DNA of 52,030 bases from Mesorhizobium sp. SCN 65-20. GTDB taxonomy: Bacteria > Pseudomonadota > Alphaproteobacteria > Rhizobiales > Rhizobiaceae. A program made the position numbers and the translations under genes. The notes beneath the pieces are model-generated. The model ran no database searches. It had not been told where the DNA came from and was given only the letters and a program-made list of their open reading frames with translations. Of this stretch, positions 17,431 through 28,432 are shown piece by piece. Numbering within the stretch: the first letter of the stretch is position 1; every line of letters starts with the position of its first letter. The stretch covers positions 1 to 52,030 of the forward strand of contig MEEF01000011.1 of the NCBI GenBank assembly GCA_001724355.1. Reading direction: 5' to 3'.

Positions 17431-18295
17431 GCTGATTTCCCATCCGGACCGCGCCCTGTTGCGACCCGCACTTGCCGATAAGGCCTGTGCCGCCCTCGGC
17501 GCAAGCGGCATTGTCTGGCTCGACGAGGGCGTGGCCTGCGACATCGCCCTTCGGGACGGTCTTCCCCACGAGGCGGAGGCGACCCTGTCGACGGCACTGG
17601 CGGGCGAAAAGATCGATTTCGCGGTACAGGACAGCGCCACCCGCCGGAAGAAGATCCTGATCGCGGACATGGATTCCACCATGATCGACCAGGAGTGCAT
17701 CGACGAACTGGCCGACGAGATCGGCGTCAAGGACCGCGTAGCCGACATTACTGCGCGTTCGATGAATGGCGAGATCGCGTTCGAACCCGCCCTTCGCGAG
17801 CGCGTGGCGCTGCTTGCCGGTCTCGACGCCACGGTCATCGACAGCATCATCAGGACCCGCCTCACGCTTTCGTCCGGCGGCAAGACGCTGGTCGCGACCA
17901 TGAAGGCGCATGGCGCCTACACCGCGCTCGTTTCCGGCGGCTTCGACGTGTTCACCTCGCGTATCGCCGCCATGCTCGGCTTCGACGAGAACCGTGCCAA
18001 CCATTTGATCGAGGCGGACGGTCGTCTGACCGGAAAGGTGGCCGAGCCCATCCTCGGCCGCGCCGCGAAGGCCGAGGCACTGCTGGAGATATCCGCGCGC
18101 CTGGGCCTTACCCCGGCCGACGCGATCGCGGTCGGCGACGGCGCCAACGACCTCGACATGATCCGCCTCGCTGGTTCCGGGGTCGCCCTCCACGCCAAGC
18201 CCTCGGTCGCTGCTGAGGCGAAGATCCGGATCAATCATTCCGACCTGACCGCCCTGCTCTACCTCCAGGGCTATCGCCGCGCCGAGTTCGCCTGA
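17414..18295 (+). CDS. serB: Phosphoserine phosphatase
   Basis: This 293-residue HAD-superfamily enzyme performs the last step of serine synthesis. The nucleophile motif DMDST is at 85-89. The C-terminal part holds the SGGFDVFTSR (motif II) and VGDGANDLDMI (motif IV) segments. The N-terminal 80 residues form the ACT-like region normal for alphaproteobacterial SerB. The ATG at 17414 (MPLVATLISHP) matches family starts. A longer frame upstream is antisense to miaA and is rejected. The stop overlaps the start of the following GNAT gene (TGATG). Confidence 0.95.
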   Translation: MPLVATLISHPDRALLRPALADKACAALGASGIVWLDEGVACDIALRDGLPHEAEATLSTALAGEKIDFAVQDSATRRKKILIADMDSTMIDQECIDELADEIGVKDRVADITARSMNGEIAFEPALRERVALLAGLDATVIDSIIRTRLTLSSGGKTLVATMKAHGAYTALVSGGFDVFTSRIAAMLGFDENRANHLIEADGRLTGKVAEPILGRAAKAEALLEISARLGLTPADAIAVGDGANDLDMIRLAGSGVALHAKPSVAAEAKIRINHSDLTALLYLQGYRRAEFA

Positions 18296-18867
18296 TGGAA
18301 CCCATCCGCACCGATCGCCTCAAGCTGCGCAACTGGGAGGATCGCGACCGCGAACTCTTCCACCGCATCAATTCCGACGATCAGGTGATGGAGTTCTTCG
18401 GGATACGACGCAGCCGCGCCGAGAGCGACGAGTTGTTCGATCGCTTGCGGAATAATGCAGAGCGCGACGGCTTCGGCTTCACCGCCGCCGAACTGAAAGA
18501 CAGCGGCGAGGCCATCGGCTTCGTCGGCATCGTGCGCACCGACCTCGAGCCCTTCATCGCCAAGGGCACGATGGAGATCGGCTGGCGGCTCGCGCCGGAA
18601 TTCTGGGGCAAGGGCTACGTCACCGAGGCGGCGGAAGCCTGGCTCGCCTATGCCTTCGACGTCGTCGGCGAGGAGGAAGTCGTCTCCTTCGCCGTGGCCG
18701 ACAATCATCGCTCCACCGCAGTCATGCAGCGGCTCGGAATGCACTACGAACCGTCCAGTGACTTCGACCACCCGCGGGTGCCCGAAAGCCAGCCGCACCT
18801 CAGGCGGCACGTGCTCTACCGGCTTTCTCGAGCCGAATGGCAGACGCGAAAAAGGGCGGCCGGTTAG
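18295..18867 (+). CDS. GNAT family N-acetyltransferase (RimJ/RimL-like)
   Basis: This 190-residue protein has the RimJ/RimL layout. It begins IRTDRLKLRNWEDRDRELFHRINSDDQVMEFFG and carries the acetyl-CoA binding strand EIGWRLAPEFWGKGYVTEAAEAWLAYAF near residues 90-120, then VADNHRSTAVMQRLGM. It probably acetylates the N-terminus of a protein or a small amine; the substrate is unknown. Translation is coupled to serB by a one-base overlap. Its stop codon lies inside the loop/stem of the following terminator. Confidence 0.9.
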   Translation: MEPIRTDRLKLRNWEDRDRELFHRINSDDQVMEFFGIRRSRAESDELFDRLRNNAERDGFGFTAAELKDSGEAIGFVGIVRTDLEPFIAKGTMEIGWRLAPEFWGKGYVTEAAEAWLAYAFDVVGEEEVVSFAVADNHRSTAVMQRLGMHYEPSSDFDHPRVPESQPHLRRHVLYRLSRAEWQTRKRAAG

Positions 18868-18880
18868 CCGCCTTTTTCTT
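18849..18880. terminator. Bidirectional intrinsic terminator
   Basis: AAAAA, a GGCGGC / GCCGCC stem with a 6-nt loop, and TTTTTCTTT lie between the convergent GNAT and degP genes. A-run and T-run flank the stem, so it can serve both strands. The GNAT stop codon TAG (18865-18867) overlaps the loop and the downstream arm. Confidence 0.85.
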
Positions 18881-18911
18881 TCAGTTCAATAGTTTGCCGG
18901 GGTTTCCAGTC

Positions 18912-20417
18912 TCAGTCCATCCGGATGGTCGCGAACCGCAGCTCGCCGGTCTTCGACGCCAGCATCAGTAGCGCGTTCTTGCGCCCCTGCTCCTTGAGCG
19001 CCGCGATCCGGTCGATCACGTCCTTCGGCGTCGACACCGATTCCTGCGCGATTTCGGTGATCACTTCGCCGGCAACGATGCCCCGTTCGGCCGCCGCCGA
19101 ATCCTTGGCGACCGAAGTAATAACCGCGCCCGACACGTCCTGCGCGATGCCGAACTTGGCGCGCGTGTCGGCGTTGAGTTCACCGATCGTCATGCCGAGC
19201 ACGCTCGCCGTCGCAACCTCGGCGCCCTTGTCGGTGCCTTCGCTGGTCTGGCCGTTTTCGCCTTCGGCGAGCTTCTCGCCGTCCTCGAGCCTGCCGAGCG
19301 TCACCTTGACGGTCTGCTCGACGCCCTTGCGCACGATCACCACGTCGACCGCCTTGCCCACCGGGCTCTCGGCCACGACGCGCGGCAGGTCGCGCATCTC
19401 GATGACGTCCTTGCCGTCGAACTTGATGATCACGTCGCCGGGCTGGATGACGCCATTGTCGACCGGCCCGCCCTTGATGATCCCGGCCACGAGCGCTCCC
19501 TTGGCCGTCTTCATGGCGAGGCTCTCGGCGATGTCGTCGGTCACCGGCTGGATGCGCACGCCGAGCCAGCCACGGCGGGTCTCGCCGAAGTTGACCAGCT
19601 GGTCGACAACCCCTGCCGCGATTTCGGCGGGAATCGAGAAGCCGATGCCGATCGAGCCGCCGGACGGGGAGATGATGGCCGTGTTGATGCCGATGACTTC
19701 GCCGTTCATGTTGAACAGCGGCCCGCCCGAATTGCCGCGATTGATCGCAGCGTCGGTCTGGATGAAATCGTCGTAGGGCCCCGAATTGATGTCGCGATTG
19801 CGGGCCGAGATGATGCCGACGGTCACGCTACCGCCGAGGCCGAACGGATTGCCGATCGCCATCACCCAGTCGCCGATGCGCATCTTGTTGGAGTCGCCGA
19901 ACTTCACGGCCGTCAGCGGCTTCACCTTCGGGTCGATCTTGAGCACGGCAATATCGGTCTTGGTGTCGGTGCCGACCAGCGTTGCCTTCAGCTTCGAACC
20001 GTCCGGGAAATTCACCTCGATCTCGTCGGCGTCGGCGATGACGTGGTTGTTGGTCACCACGATGCCCTGTTCGGCGTCGATGATGAAACCCGACCCGAGC
20101 GACTGCACTTGCTGCGAGCCGCCGCCACCACCCTCGCGGTCCTTAAAGAAGTCGTCGAAGAAGTCCTGGAACGGCGAGCCCTCGGGCAGCTGCGGCATCG
20201 GCACCGCATTCTCTCCCTCGCCGCCCTTGACCGTCTGGGAGGTGGAGATGTTGACGACCGCTCCCAGCAGCCCCTCGGCGAGGTCCGCGACAGACTCTGG
20301 CCCTTGGGCGAACGCCGGCGTCACGAGGGAAGGTGCGGCAACCGCACCGATGGTCAGCGCCGTGGCAGCGGCAAAGGAAGCCTTTCGCATGGCGCGCAAA
20401 AGGGACGTAGGGTTCAT
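18912..20417 (-). CDS. degP: Periplasmic serine protease Do (DegP/HtrA)
   Basis: This 501-residue protease/chaperone has a signal peptide (cleavage near AFA|QG, residue 37), a trypsin-like domain and two PDZ domains (about 270-365 and 400-495). The catalytic triad is H125 (VVTNNHV), D155 (TDIAVLK) and S230 (RGNSGGPL). A Gly-rich loop (about 95-101) sits in the LA-loop region. It degrades or refolds misfolded envelope proteins. The start at 20417 gives the signal peptide; the longer frame has no support. It follows hflK-hflC-yjeT on the same strand after a 122-nt gap containing an inverted repeat, so it may have its own promoter. Confidence 0.95.
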   Translation of the reverse strand: MNPTSLLRAMRKASFAAATALTIGAVAAPSLVTPAFAQGPESVADLAEGLLGAVVNISTSQTVKGGEGENAVPMPQLPEGSPFQDFFDDFFKDREGGGGGSQQVQSLGSGFIIDAEQGIVVTNNHVIADADEIEVNFPDGSKLKATLVGTDTKTDIAVLKIDPKVKPLTAVKFGDSNKMRIGDWVMAIGNPFGLGGSVTVGIISARNRDINSGPYDDFIQTDAAINRGNSGGPLFNMNGEVIGINTAIISPSGGSIGIGFSIPAEIAAGVVDQLVNFGETRRGWLGVRIQPVTDDIAESLAMKTAKGALVAGIIKGGPVDNGVIQPGDVIIKFDGKDVIEMRDLPRVVAESPVGKAVDVVIVRKGVEQTVKVTLGRLEDGEKLAEGENGQTSEGTDKGAEVATASVLGMTIGELNADTRAKFGIAQDVSGAVITSVAKDSAAAERGIVAGEVITEIAQESVSTPKDVIDRIAALKEQGRKNALLMLASKTGELRFATIRMD

Positions 20418-20501
20418 CGGGGGAGCCTCCCGGCTGTCTTGGCGTTGATCGCGCCGGGCCTTCCGCGCGCGAAGCGTCATCATGAAAACAAATAAGGCCT
20501 G

Positions 20502-20532
20502 TTTGCGGCCATTGCCATCCGCAGGCCGCAAA
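20502..20532 (-). terminator. Inverted repeat between yjeT and degP
   Basis: A 9-bp perfect stem (TTTGCGGCC / GGCCGCAAA) with a 13-nt loop follows the yjeT stop on the minus strand. A moderately T-rich tract (TTATTTGTTTT) comes about 9 nt later. It may be a partial terminator separating hflKC-yjeT from degP. Confidence 0.45.
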
Positions 20533-20539
20533 TCCTCCA

Positions 20540-20725
20540 TTATCCCCGGACGAGCCACACGATGCCGACGCCGATGGCGACCGCCACCAGTCCGCAGGTC
20601 CTCAGTGCGTTTTCGGGGATGTCGGCCATCTGGGCCGCCAGCCGCTTCATTTGAGCGGGAAAGCCGCCATAGACCACGCCCTCGATGACAAGAACCAGGC
20701 CTATGGCGACAATCAGGTCCTGCAC
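20540..20725 (-). CDS. yjeT: DUF2065 small inner membrane protein (YjeT-like)
   Basis: This 61-residue protein has two hydrophobic helices (LIVAIGLVLVIEGVVYGGF and CGLVAVAIGVGIVWLV) separated by a basic loop (QMKRLAAQMADIPENALR). This is the DUF2065/YjeT layout. E. coli yjeT also lies directly after hflC, which supports the call. The GTG at 20725 begins four bases after the hflC stop. The longer upstream frame is Arg-rich and is a shadow of hflC. The function is unknown. Confidence 0.85.
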   Translation of the reverse strand: MQDLIVAIGLVLVIEGVVYGGFPAQMKRLAAQMADIPENALRTCGLVAVAIGVGIVWLVRG

Positions 20726-20729
20726 AATG

Positions 20730-21671
20730 CTAGTTGCCCGTGCTCGGAGCCGTGCCGGCCTGCGGCGCAGGCGCGGCCTTCGGCGCAGTCGCGCCGCCAT
20801 CCGGATTGCGGAAGTAGCGGAAGAACTCCGATTCCGGCGACAGCACCATGGTCGTGCCGTTCGGATCGAGAGCCGTGCCGTAGGCGGTCATCGAGCGGTA
20901 GAACTCGAAGAACTCCGGATCGCGCTGGAAGGCGTTGGCGAAAACCGCGTTGCGCTGGGCTTCGCCCTCACCGCGCAGGATTTCCGATTCCTTCTGCGCC
21001 TCGGCGACGATCTCGACGACCTCGCGGTCGGCGCGGGCGCGGATGCGCTGCGCCGCTTCGCGTCCACGTGCCCTCAGCCTTTCGGCCTCAGCCAGACGCT
21101 CGGCCTTCATGCGGTCGTAGGTCTGCTGCGACACTTCCGCGGTCAGGTCGGTGCGGCGGATGCGGACGTCCTCGACCTGCAGGCCGAGCGCATTGGCGTC
21201 CGGCTGCAGTTGGTCGCGAACCTCGCGCATCATGGCCGCGCGTTCCTCGGAGAGCGCCGATTCGAAGCCGCGCACGCCGTAGACACGGCGCAGTGCTGCG
21301 TCGAAGCGGGTCCGCAGCCGCTGCTCGGCCAGTTCCACGCTACCCGAAACGGTCGAGCGGAACTTGCGGGCGTCGTTGATGCGGTAGGCGACGAAGGCGT
21401 CGACGTCGTAGAACTTGCCGCCAGAAACCTGGACGCGGATGTCGTCGAGGTCGAGACGCAGGACGCGGTCCTCGATGACTTGGACGTTGTCAGCTTCGAA
21501 CATCGAGAACGGCGCCTTGAAGTAGATGCCGGGCTCGGTCTTGACGTCGACGATCTCGCCGAAACGCAGCACGATGGCCTGCTGGCGCTCGTTGACCACG
21601 AACAGCGACGAGTAGATCAGGAACAGGATGATCGCGGCGAACACGCCGATGATAGGAAGGCGATTGGACAT
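20730..21671 (-). CDS. hflC: FtsH protease modulator HflC
   Basis: This 313-residue inner membrane protein has a single N-terminal transmembrane helix (about 5-25) and an SPFH/band 7 domain on the periplasmic side. The start is MSNRLPIIGVFAAI, followed by VVNERQQAIVLRFGEI. HflC assembles with HflK around the FtsH protease and modulates its activity on membrane substrates. The ATG at 21671 overlaps the hflK stop (TAATG), so the subunits should be made in step. The C-terminal tail is Ala/Pro-rich and low in complexity. Confidence 0.95.
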   Translation of the reverse strand: MSNRLPIIGVFAAIILFLIYSSLFVVNERQQAIVLRFGEIVDVKTEPGIYFKAPFSMFEADNVQVIEDRVLRLDLDDIRVQVSGGKFYDVDAFVAYRINDARKFRSTVSGSVELAEQRLRTRFDAALRRVYGVRGFESALSEERAAMMREVRDQLQPDANALGLQVEDVRIRRTDLTAEVSQQTYDRMKAERLAEAERLRARGREAAQRIRARADREVVEIVAEAQKESEILRGEGEAQRNAVFANAFQRDPEFFEFYRSMTAYGTALDPNGTTMVLSPESEFFRYFRNPDGGATAPKAAPAPQAGTAPSTGN

Positions 21672-22768
21672 TACTGGCCTCCCGTCGCCGGAGCGCGCTT
21701 CTGAAGTTCGGGTAGCGGCAGGTAGGGCACCACGCCCTGGCCGTTACCCTGTTCGACGATCACCTTGCCGGAGCCCTGGAGCACCTTTTCCATCGTCTCG
21801 AGATAGAGGCGCTTGCGGGTCACCTCAGGCGCCTTGGCGTATTCGTCGTAGACCGAGATGAAGCGCTGCGCCTCACCTTCGGCTTCCTGGACGACCCGGT
21901 TCTTGTAGGCTGCCGCGTCTTCGCGGACCTGAGCCGCCTCACCGCGTGCCTGGCCGAGCTTCTGGTTCGAATACTGGTTGGATTCCTCGACGAAGCGGTC
22001 CTCGTCCTGCTCGGCACGCTGCACTTCGTCGAAGGCGTCAGCCACTTCGCGTGGCGGTGCTGCGTCCTCGATCGAGATGGCGTTCACCGAAAGGCCGGTG
22101 CCGTATTCGTCCAGCGTTTGCTGGATGATGTCGCGGACGCCCGCGGCAATGCCCTGGCGGTCATCGCGGAAGATGTCCTGCGCCGGGCGACGGCCGACGA
22201 CCTCGCGCATGGCGCTCTCTGCAACTTGGCGAACCATCACGTCGGGCTCGGACACGTTGAACAGATAGGCCTTGGGGTCGGAGACCTGGTAGGCGACGGA
22301 GAATTTCACGTCGACGATGTTCTGATCGCCCGAAAGCATCAGGCCGGACGAGGTGCTGCCGCGGACTTCGCCGATGTCGACGAGCTTTTCGGCTGTGTTG
22401 ACCTTCTCGACCGTTTCGATCGGCCACCAGTGGAAATGCAGACCCGGCTGCGACAGCTCTTCCTTGGGCTTGCCAAACCTCAACTCAACGGCGAGTTCGT
22501 CGGGCTGCACCGTATAGATCGCCTGGAATGCCCAGAGACCGATAAGGCCGGCCGCGATCAGGCCGAACAGCGCCGGGCTCGCACCGCCGCCGCCCGGCAG
22601 CGCGCGCTTGAGCTTGTCCTGGCCGCGACGGATGATGTCCTCTAGATCGGGGGGCGATCCGGGCGGTCCGCTCGGGCGTGGCCCCTGGCCCCATGGGCCT
22701 CCGCCACCACCACCACCGCCGCCGCCCCACGGGCCGCCGCCGCCTCCACTCTGATTGTTCCAGGGCAT
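21671..22768 (-). CDS. hflK: FtsH protease modulator HflK
   Basis: This 365-residue partner of HflC has a cytoplasmic Gly/Pro/Trp-rich N-terminus with long glycine runs (residues 6-35), a transmembrane helix near 75-95, and an SPFH domain starting IYTVQPDELAVELRFGK. Glycine-rich N-termini are usual for HflK but this one is notably extended. The ATG at 22768 has AAAGGAC upstream. A good sigma70 promoter (22863-22835) lies 70 nt before it. It is the first gene of the hflK-hflC-yjeT unit. Confidence 0.95.
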   Translation of the reverse strand: MPWNNQSGGGGGPWGGGGGGGGGGPWGQGPRPSGPPGSPPDLEDIIRRGQDKLKRALPGGGGASPALFGLIAAGLIGLWAFQAIYTVQPDELAVELRFGKPKEELSQPGLHFHWWPIETVEKVNTAEKLVDIGEVRGSTSSGLMLSGDQNIVDVKFSVAYQVSDPKAYLFNVSEPDVMVRQVAESAMREVVGRRPAQDIFRDDRQGIAAGVRDIIQQTLDEYGTGLSVNAISIEDAAPPREVADAFDEVQRAEQDEDRFVEESNQYSNQKLGQARGEAAQVREDAAAYKNRVVQEAEGEAQRFISVYDEYAKAPEVTRKRLYLETMEKVLQGSGKVIVEQGNGQGVVPYLPLPELQKRAPATGGQ

Positions 22769-22834
22769 GAATGTCCTTTCGACTGCGTAACAATGACGGC
22801 CGCGCCTGAAACGGCCGCCCATTTACCGATACCA

Positions 22835-22863
22835 TCTATAGGGATGCAATCACGGCCTTTCAA
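22835..22863 (-). promoter_or_regulatory. Promoter of the hflKC operon
   Basis: On the minus strand TTGAAA (22863-22858), a 17-nt spacer and TATAGA (22840-22835) form a good sigma70 promoter in the folA-hflK gap. The predicted start is near 22828, about 60 nt before the hflK ATG. Confidence 0.6.
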
Positions 22864-22910
22864 CGCGACCACCGCGCGCGGCTTCGCATTCCACTACATA
22901 TGTATGAGCT

Positions 22911-23432
22911 TCAAGTCTGTCGCTGACGCCTCTCGTAGATGGTGTAGCGGGTCGCGTGGCTGTCCTTTTCGCCGGCGGGGACATCGAGCGAGCTCGTTAC
23001 CCCCCAAATTGACGGGTCAATGGCCGGGAAGCGCGTGTCGCCGTCGGGCGAAGCAAGCACATGCGTGACGTGCAGCCGGTCGGCCAGCGGCAGCGCCTGG
23101 CGGTAGATCTCGCCGCCTCCGATCACGCAGATTTCATCGGCGCCGGCCATGCAGCGGCCGCGCGCGGTCGCCAGCGTGACCGCATCTTCCAGCGAATGGA
23201 CCACGTCGGCGCCCTCCGCGCGGAATTCGCGGTCGCGCGTCACCACGATATTGAGCCGTCCGGGCAACGGGCGCTTTGGGAAGCTCTCCCAGGTCTTGCG
23301 CCCCATCACGATCGGCTTGCCCATCGTGTCTTGCTTGAACCGCTTGAGATCGCTCGACAGCCGCCACGGCAAGCCATTGTCGCGTCCGATCACGCCGTTC
23401 TCGGCAATCGCCACATAGATCGCAACGTCCAT
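22911..23432 (-). CDS. folA: Dihydrofolate reductase
   Basis: This 173-residue enzyme reduces dihydrofolate to tetrahydrofolate with NADPH. The family start IYVAIAENGVIGRDNGLPWRLSSDLKRFKQ contains the catalytic Asp of the LPWRLSSDL helix (about residue 28). KPIVMGRKTWESFPKRPLPGRLNIVVTR and VIGGGEIYRQAL follow. It lies upstream of hflK on the same strand. Its metabolic partner thyA, which produces dihydrofolate, is 5.9 kb away on the same strand, separated by groEL and metNIQ. Confidence 0.96.
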   Translation of the reverse strand: MDVAIYVAIAENGVIGRDNGLPWRLSSDLKRFKQDTMGKPIVMGRKTWESFPKRPLPGRLNIVVTRDREFRAEGADVVHSLEDAVTLATARGRCMAGADEICVIGGGEIYRQALPLADRLHVTHVLASPDGDTRFPAIDPSIWGVTSSLDVPAGEKDSHATRYTIYERRQRQT

Positions 23433-23688
23433 TGGCCGCCCTTCTGCTAGCCGGCGAATCTCGCCCTTCGGCCCACATCGTAGGGCTGCGACGCGAGATT
23501 ATCGACATCGCGCTGCGGATGGCAATTCCCGGCGGCATTCGGGACGCATGAGGTTTGGCGGGCGTCTCCAGGGCCTTCTTTGCAGACCTGGTTGCCGCAC
23601 ATGGGTGCAATTAGAGGTGAGTCGACACAGGTTTCGGTTGTGGCGCACACTCCAACCCGGGGGATAAGAAAAGTGTTTGGGAGGTCGC

Positions 23689-23925
23689 ATGTCCGAGTAC
23701 GCACGTTGTCTCGCCCCCGAGGACCTTGAAATGCTGGCTCGGGTCCTTGCCCGCAGCCTGCCTGCCGCCTCGACGTCCGAAGATCGTGAAATGCAGGCGG
23801 CGTCGCTTGTCTGCCTGTTTGGCTCGGGAGTGACCGACGAAACCCGTCTCATGCAGTTGATGAAGGACTGCCACCGCTCCTACGGCCCCGGATCCCGGCC
23901 ATCGCTGCAATCCGCCAGTCTCTAG
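23689..23925 (+). CDS. Small hypothetical protein, 78 residues
   Basis: I do not recognise this protein. The frame starts MSEYARCLAPEDLEMLARVLARSL at an ATG with a clear GGGAGG ribosome binding site 7 nt upstream, and it is predicted alpha-helical and soluble. Two central cysteines flank no known motif. It is followed by a terminator hairpin, which supports it being a real independent gene. It lies convergent with groEL and divergent from folA after a 255-nt gap with no other recognisable content. Confidence 0.6.
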   Translation: MSEYARCLAPEDLEMLARVLARSLPAASTSEDREMQAASLVCLFGSGVTDETRLMQLMKDCHRSYGPGSRPSLQSASL

Positions 23926-23949
23926 TCACGCAAGTCTGACAGCCTTTCG

Positions 23950-23970
23950 GCCCGCTCGCATGCGGGCTTT
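23950..23970 (+). terminator. Terminator after the small hypothetical gene
   Basis: A GCCCGC / GCGGGC stem with a 6-nt loop is followed by TTTGACG. It sits 25 nt after the stop of the plus-strand gene and 55 nt before the end of the convergent groEL. Confidence 0.6.
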
Positions 23971-24023
23971 GACGTGGCCTTGGCGGAGAACGCCGCCAAA
24001 GCCCGGTCGCAGACGTGACCCGC

Positions 24024-25817
<1,794 letters not shown>

Positions 25818-25896
25818 CTACAAAATCAATGTGAAACGGACGCCGACAGCCATCGCTGGTGGCGCCATCGGCACCGTTCGATCAAGTCACCGATAG

Positions 25897-26196
25897 CTAG
25901 ACCGGCATGACCCGCCCGCGCTTGGTGGCGAGCTTCCACGGCTCCATCGAAACCGCTGTTTTCTCAAGGATGCCGGTGGATCGCGCAAACCCCATGAAGG
26001 CGCCACGCGCCCTGTCGGGCGCCATCGAACCGTCGCACGCCGCCCTGCAGGCTCGCAGCGCCGTATGATAGATCGGGCCGCGCCGTTCCAGAGGCCAGGC
26101 GTCGAGGAACGTAAGCGCGTCGTGTATGCAAGTGATCTCACGCAGATCGGCCCCGTCCCTCAGGAAGACGGTATTGCCGAACGATTTGGCTTCCAT
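25897..26196 (-). CDS. DUF982 domain-containing protein
   Basis: This 99-residue protein matches the DUF982 family, abundant in rhizobia and of unknown function. The pattern VFLRDGADLREITCIHDALTFLDAWPLERRGPIYHTALRACRAA then RGAFMGFARSTGIL covers nearly its whole length. I chose the ATG at 26196 because GGAG lies 6 nt upstream; an ATG four codons earlier has no ribosome binding site. It is located 247 nt upstream of groEL on the same strand; that gap holds no other feature I can support. Confidence 0.8.
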   Translation of the reverse strand: MEAKSFGNTVFLRDGADLREITCIHDALTFLDAWPLERRGPIYHTALRACRAACDGSMAPDRARGAFMGFARSTGILEKTAVSMEPWKLATKRGRVMPV

Positions 26197-26638
26197 CGCA
26201 AGCTCCATGCAGCAGAGGTGGCCCGGCAGATGCCAGCCTTTGCAGTTGTCAGAAAAGTACGGGTACGACCGGCATGCGAAACGTGCCGGTGACCGGGCCG
26301 CCGACTTGAAGACCATAACGCGCGACGGGCGCTAGGGTTCCCGCACCGGTTCGAGCGTAACGCACTGGCCTCCAGTGCCTGAGAGATCGCGAACCAGCGG
26401 TTGACGGGCTTTGCCGGCGCATTGCGGGGAAATTTTCCCTGAATGGCCGGATTTTGAGAATTCTATTCCTATCGGAACCAGTCGAGTCGGGGCATTGGTG
26501 GGTCTACTGACCCGAAGGTCCAGACCAAGGCCGATAGCATGCTACGTTTCGTCACCCGTCATCGAATGTGCTGCGTCTTCGTATGACGCACCGGTGGTGC
26601 TATCTCGCCCGGATGATTTGACAGAAACGTGAGCTGAA
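26197..26638. other. 441-nt gene-free region with two nested stem-loop clusters, upstream of metN
   Basis: No protein gene is supported here. Cluster 1: GGTTCG (26348-26353) pairs with CGAACC (26390-26395) and encloses CACTGG-CCT-CCAGTG (26363-26377). Cluster 2: TCGG (26487-26490) and TTGGT (26495-26499) pair with ACCAA (26524-26528) and CCGA (26531-26534), enclosing GGGTC-TACT-GACCC (26500-26513). A 10-bp palindrome TAGCATGCTA follows at 26535-26544, and TGCGTC / GACGCA flank 26572-26590. Nothing matches a riboswitch class I know. Being upstream of a methionine importer, a regulatory leader is plausible (inference). Confidence 0.45.
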
Positions 26639-27733
26639 ATGACATTCCCACCTGTAGCGGGCGACGCCGCTCGGCATGAGCGCGCGCAAGCCGCGCCCAT
26701 GGTCGCGTTCGAGGGCGTGACCAAGCGCTACGGCGACGGCGCGCAATCCTTTACCGCGCTCGACGGCGTCGACATGACCGTCGGCCGCGGCGAGATCACC
26801 GGCATCATCGGTCGCTCCGGCGCCGGAAAATCGACACTTATCCGGCTCGTCAACGGCCTCGAAAAGGCGAGTTCGGGACGGGTGGTGGTCGACGGCACCG
26901 AGGTTGGCAGCCTGACCGAGGCCGGCCTGCGCGGCCTGCGTCGCGAGGTCGGCATGATCTTCCAGCACTTCAACCTTCTGTCCTCGCGCACGGCCTTTGA
27001 CAACGTCGCCCTGCCGCTCGAGATCGCCGGGCTGGATCGTGCCGCGATCAAGGCGAAGGTCGCGCCGCTCCTTGATCTCGTCGGCCTCGGCGACAAGGCT
27101 GCGCGCTATCCGTCCGAACTGTCGGGCGGGCAGAAGCAGCGCGTCGGCATCGCACGCGCCTTGGCCACGTCGCCGAAGCTCCTGCTCTCCGACGAGGCCA
27201 CCTCGGCGCTCGATCCGGAGACGACACAGTCGATCCTGGCGCTGCTCAAGCAGATCAACGCCGAACTCGGACTGACCGTCCTTTTGATCACCCATGAGAT
27301 GGAGGTGGTGAAGACCATCGCCTCGCATGTCGCGGTCATCGACGAGGGGCGCATCGTCGAGCAGGGCCGCACCTTCGACGTCTTCACTGCCCCAAAGCAC
27401 GAGACGACCCGGATCCTGCTGTCGGCGACGCTGGGCACCAGCCTGCCGGAATGGCTGCGCGACGGCCTCAAGCCCGTGCCTTCCGCCGGCGACCGCGTCC
27501 TCGTGCGGCTCACCTTCTTCGGCGCGACGGCCTTCCAGCCGCTGACTGCACGGCTGGTCGCCGAGATCGGCGGCGACGTCAACATTCTCGCGGGCGCCAT
27601 CGAGGAGATCGCCGGCGAACCTTTCGGCACGCTCGTCGTCGCTTATCCCGCCGCGCCCGACGTGCTCGACCGCGCCAACCGCTTCTATGCCGAAACCGGC
27701 CTGTCCACGGAGGTGCTCGGCTATGTCGCCTGA
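26639..27733 (+). CDS. metN: Methionine ABC transporter ATP-binding protein
   Basis: This 364-residue ATPase has Walker [10 protein letters not shown] at about 58-66, the signature [15 protein letters not shown], and Walker [17 protein letters not shown]. The C-terminal domain of about 100 residues (from about 265) is of the NIL/ACT type that senses methionine and inhibits transport. It powers the MetNIQ importer for L- and D-methionine. The ATG at 26639 is used; an internal ATG at 26699 ([12 protein letters not shown]) is also possible, because the first 20 residues lack family similarity. The metI start lies inside its last codons. Confidence 0.93.
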   Translation: MTFPPVAGDAARHERAQAAPMVAFEGVTKRYGDGAQSFTALDGVDMTVGRGEITGIIGRSGAGKSTLIRLVNGLEKASSGRVVVDGTEVGSLTEAGLRGLRREVGMIFQHFNLLSSRTAFDNVALPLEIAGLDRAAIKAKVAPLLDLVGLGDKAARYPSELSGGQKQRVGIARALATSPKLLLSDEATSALDPETTQSILALLKQINAELGLTVLLITHEMEVVKTIASHVAVIDEGRIVEQGRTFDVFTAPKHETTRILLSATLGTSLPEWLRDGLKPVPSAGDRVLVRLTFFGATAFQPLTARLVAEIGGDVNILAGAIEEIAGEPFGTLVVAYPAAPDVLDRANRFYAETGLSTEVLGYVA

Positions 27734-28391
27734 GATGCTGTTCGGCCTGCTCTGGAAGTCGCTGTTGCAGACGCTGCACATGGTTGCCGTGTCAGGCCTG
27801 GTCGGATCGCTGATCGGCCTGCCGATCGGCGTGTTCCTTGCCACCAGCGGCAAGGGCGAACTCTTCCCGGCGCCCAAGCTCAACTATGTCATCGGGCTGA
27901 TCGTCAACGCAGCCCGCTCCACCCCGTTCATCATCCTTGTCGTGGCGATCATCCCGTTCACGCGGCTTCTGACCGGAACGTCGATCGGCACTACGGCGGC
28001 CATCGTGCCACTGACAATCGCCACCGTTCCGTTTTTCGCCCGGCTCGTCGAGGCGGCGATCCGCGAGATCGACAAGGGGCTGATCGAGGCGGCGCGTGCG
28101 ATGGGCGCCACGCCGATGCAGATCGTGCGCAAGGTGCTCCTGGCCGAGGCCCGGCCGGCCATCCTGCTCGCCTTTACCATGACCATCGTCAGCCTGATCG
28201 GCTATTCGGCGATGGTCGGCGCGGTCGGCGGCGGCGGGCTTGGCGATCTCGGCATCCGCTACGGCTACCAGCGTTTCATGCCGGATGTGATGCTGGCCGT
28301 GGTGATCGTGCTGATCGTTCTCGTCCAGCTCGTCCAGAGCGCCGGCGACGCGCTTGCCCGCCGCTTCGACAAGCGCAACCGCAAGAGCTGA
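27723..28391 (+). CDS. metI: Methionine ABC transporter permease
   Basis: This 222-residue inner membrane permease has about five or six transmembrane segments. The cytoplasmic EAA-type loop ([24 protein letters not shown]) contacts MetN, and [23 protein letters not shown] is typical of MetI. The ATG at 27723 overlaps the end of metN by 11 nt, indicating coupled translation. A longer start at 27687 would only add residues antiparallel to the metN coding frame. Confidence 0.94.
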   Translation: MSPEMLFGLLWKSLLQTLHMVAVSGLVGSLIGLPIGVFLATSGKGELFPAPKLNYVIGLIVNAARSTPFIILVVAIIPFTRLLTGTSIGTTAAIVPLTIATVPFFARLVEAAIREIDKGLIEAARAMGATPMQIVRKVLLAEARPAILLAFTMTIVSLIGYSAMVGAVGGGGLGDLGIRYGYQRFMPDVMLAVVIVLIVLVQLVQSAGDALARRFDKRNRKS

Positions 28392-28432
28392 TTTCAACCC
28401 CTCCCAAGTCGTTCATCATCAAGGAGTAAGAC

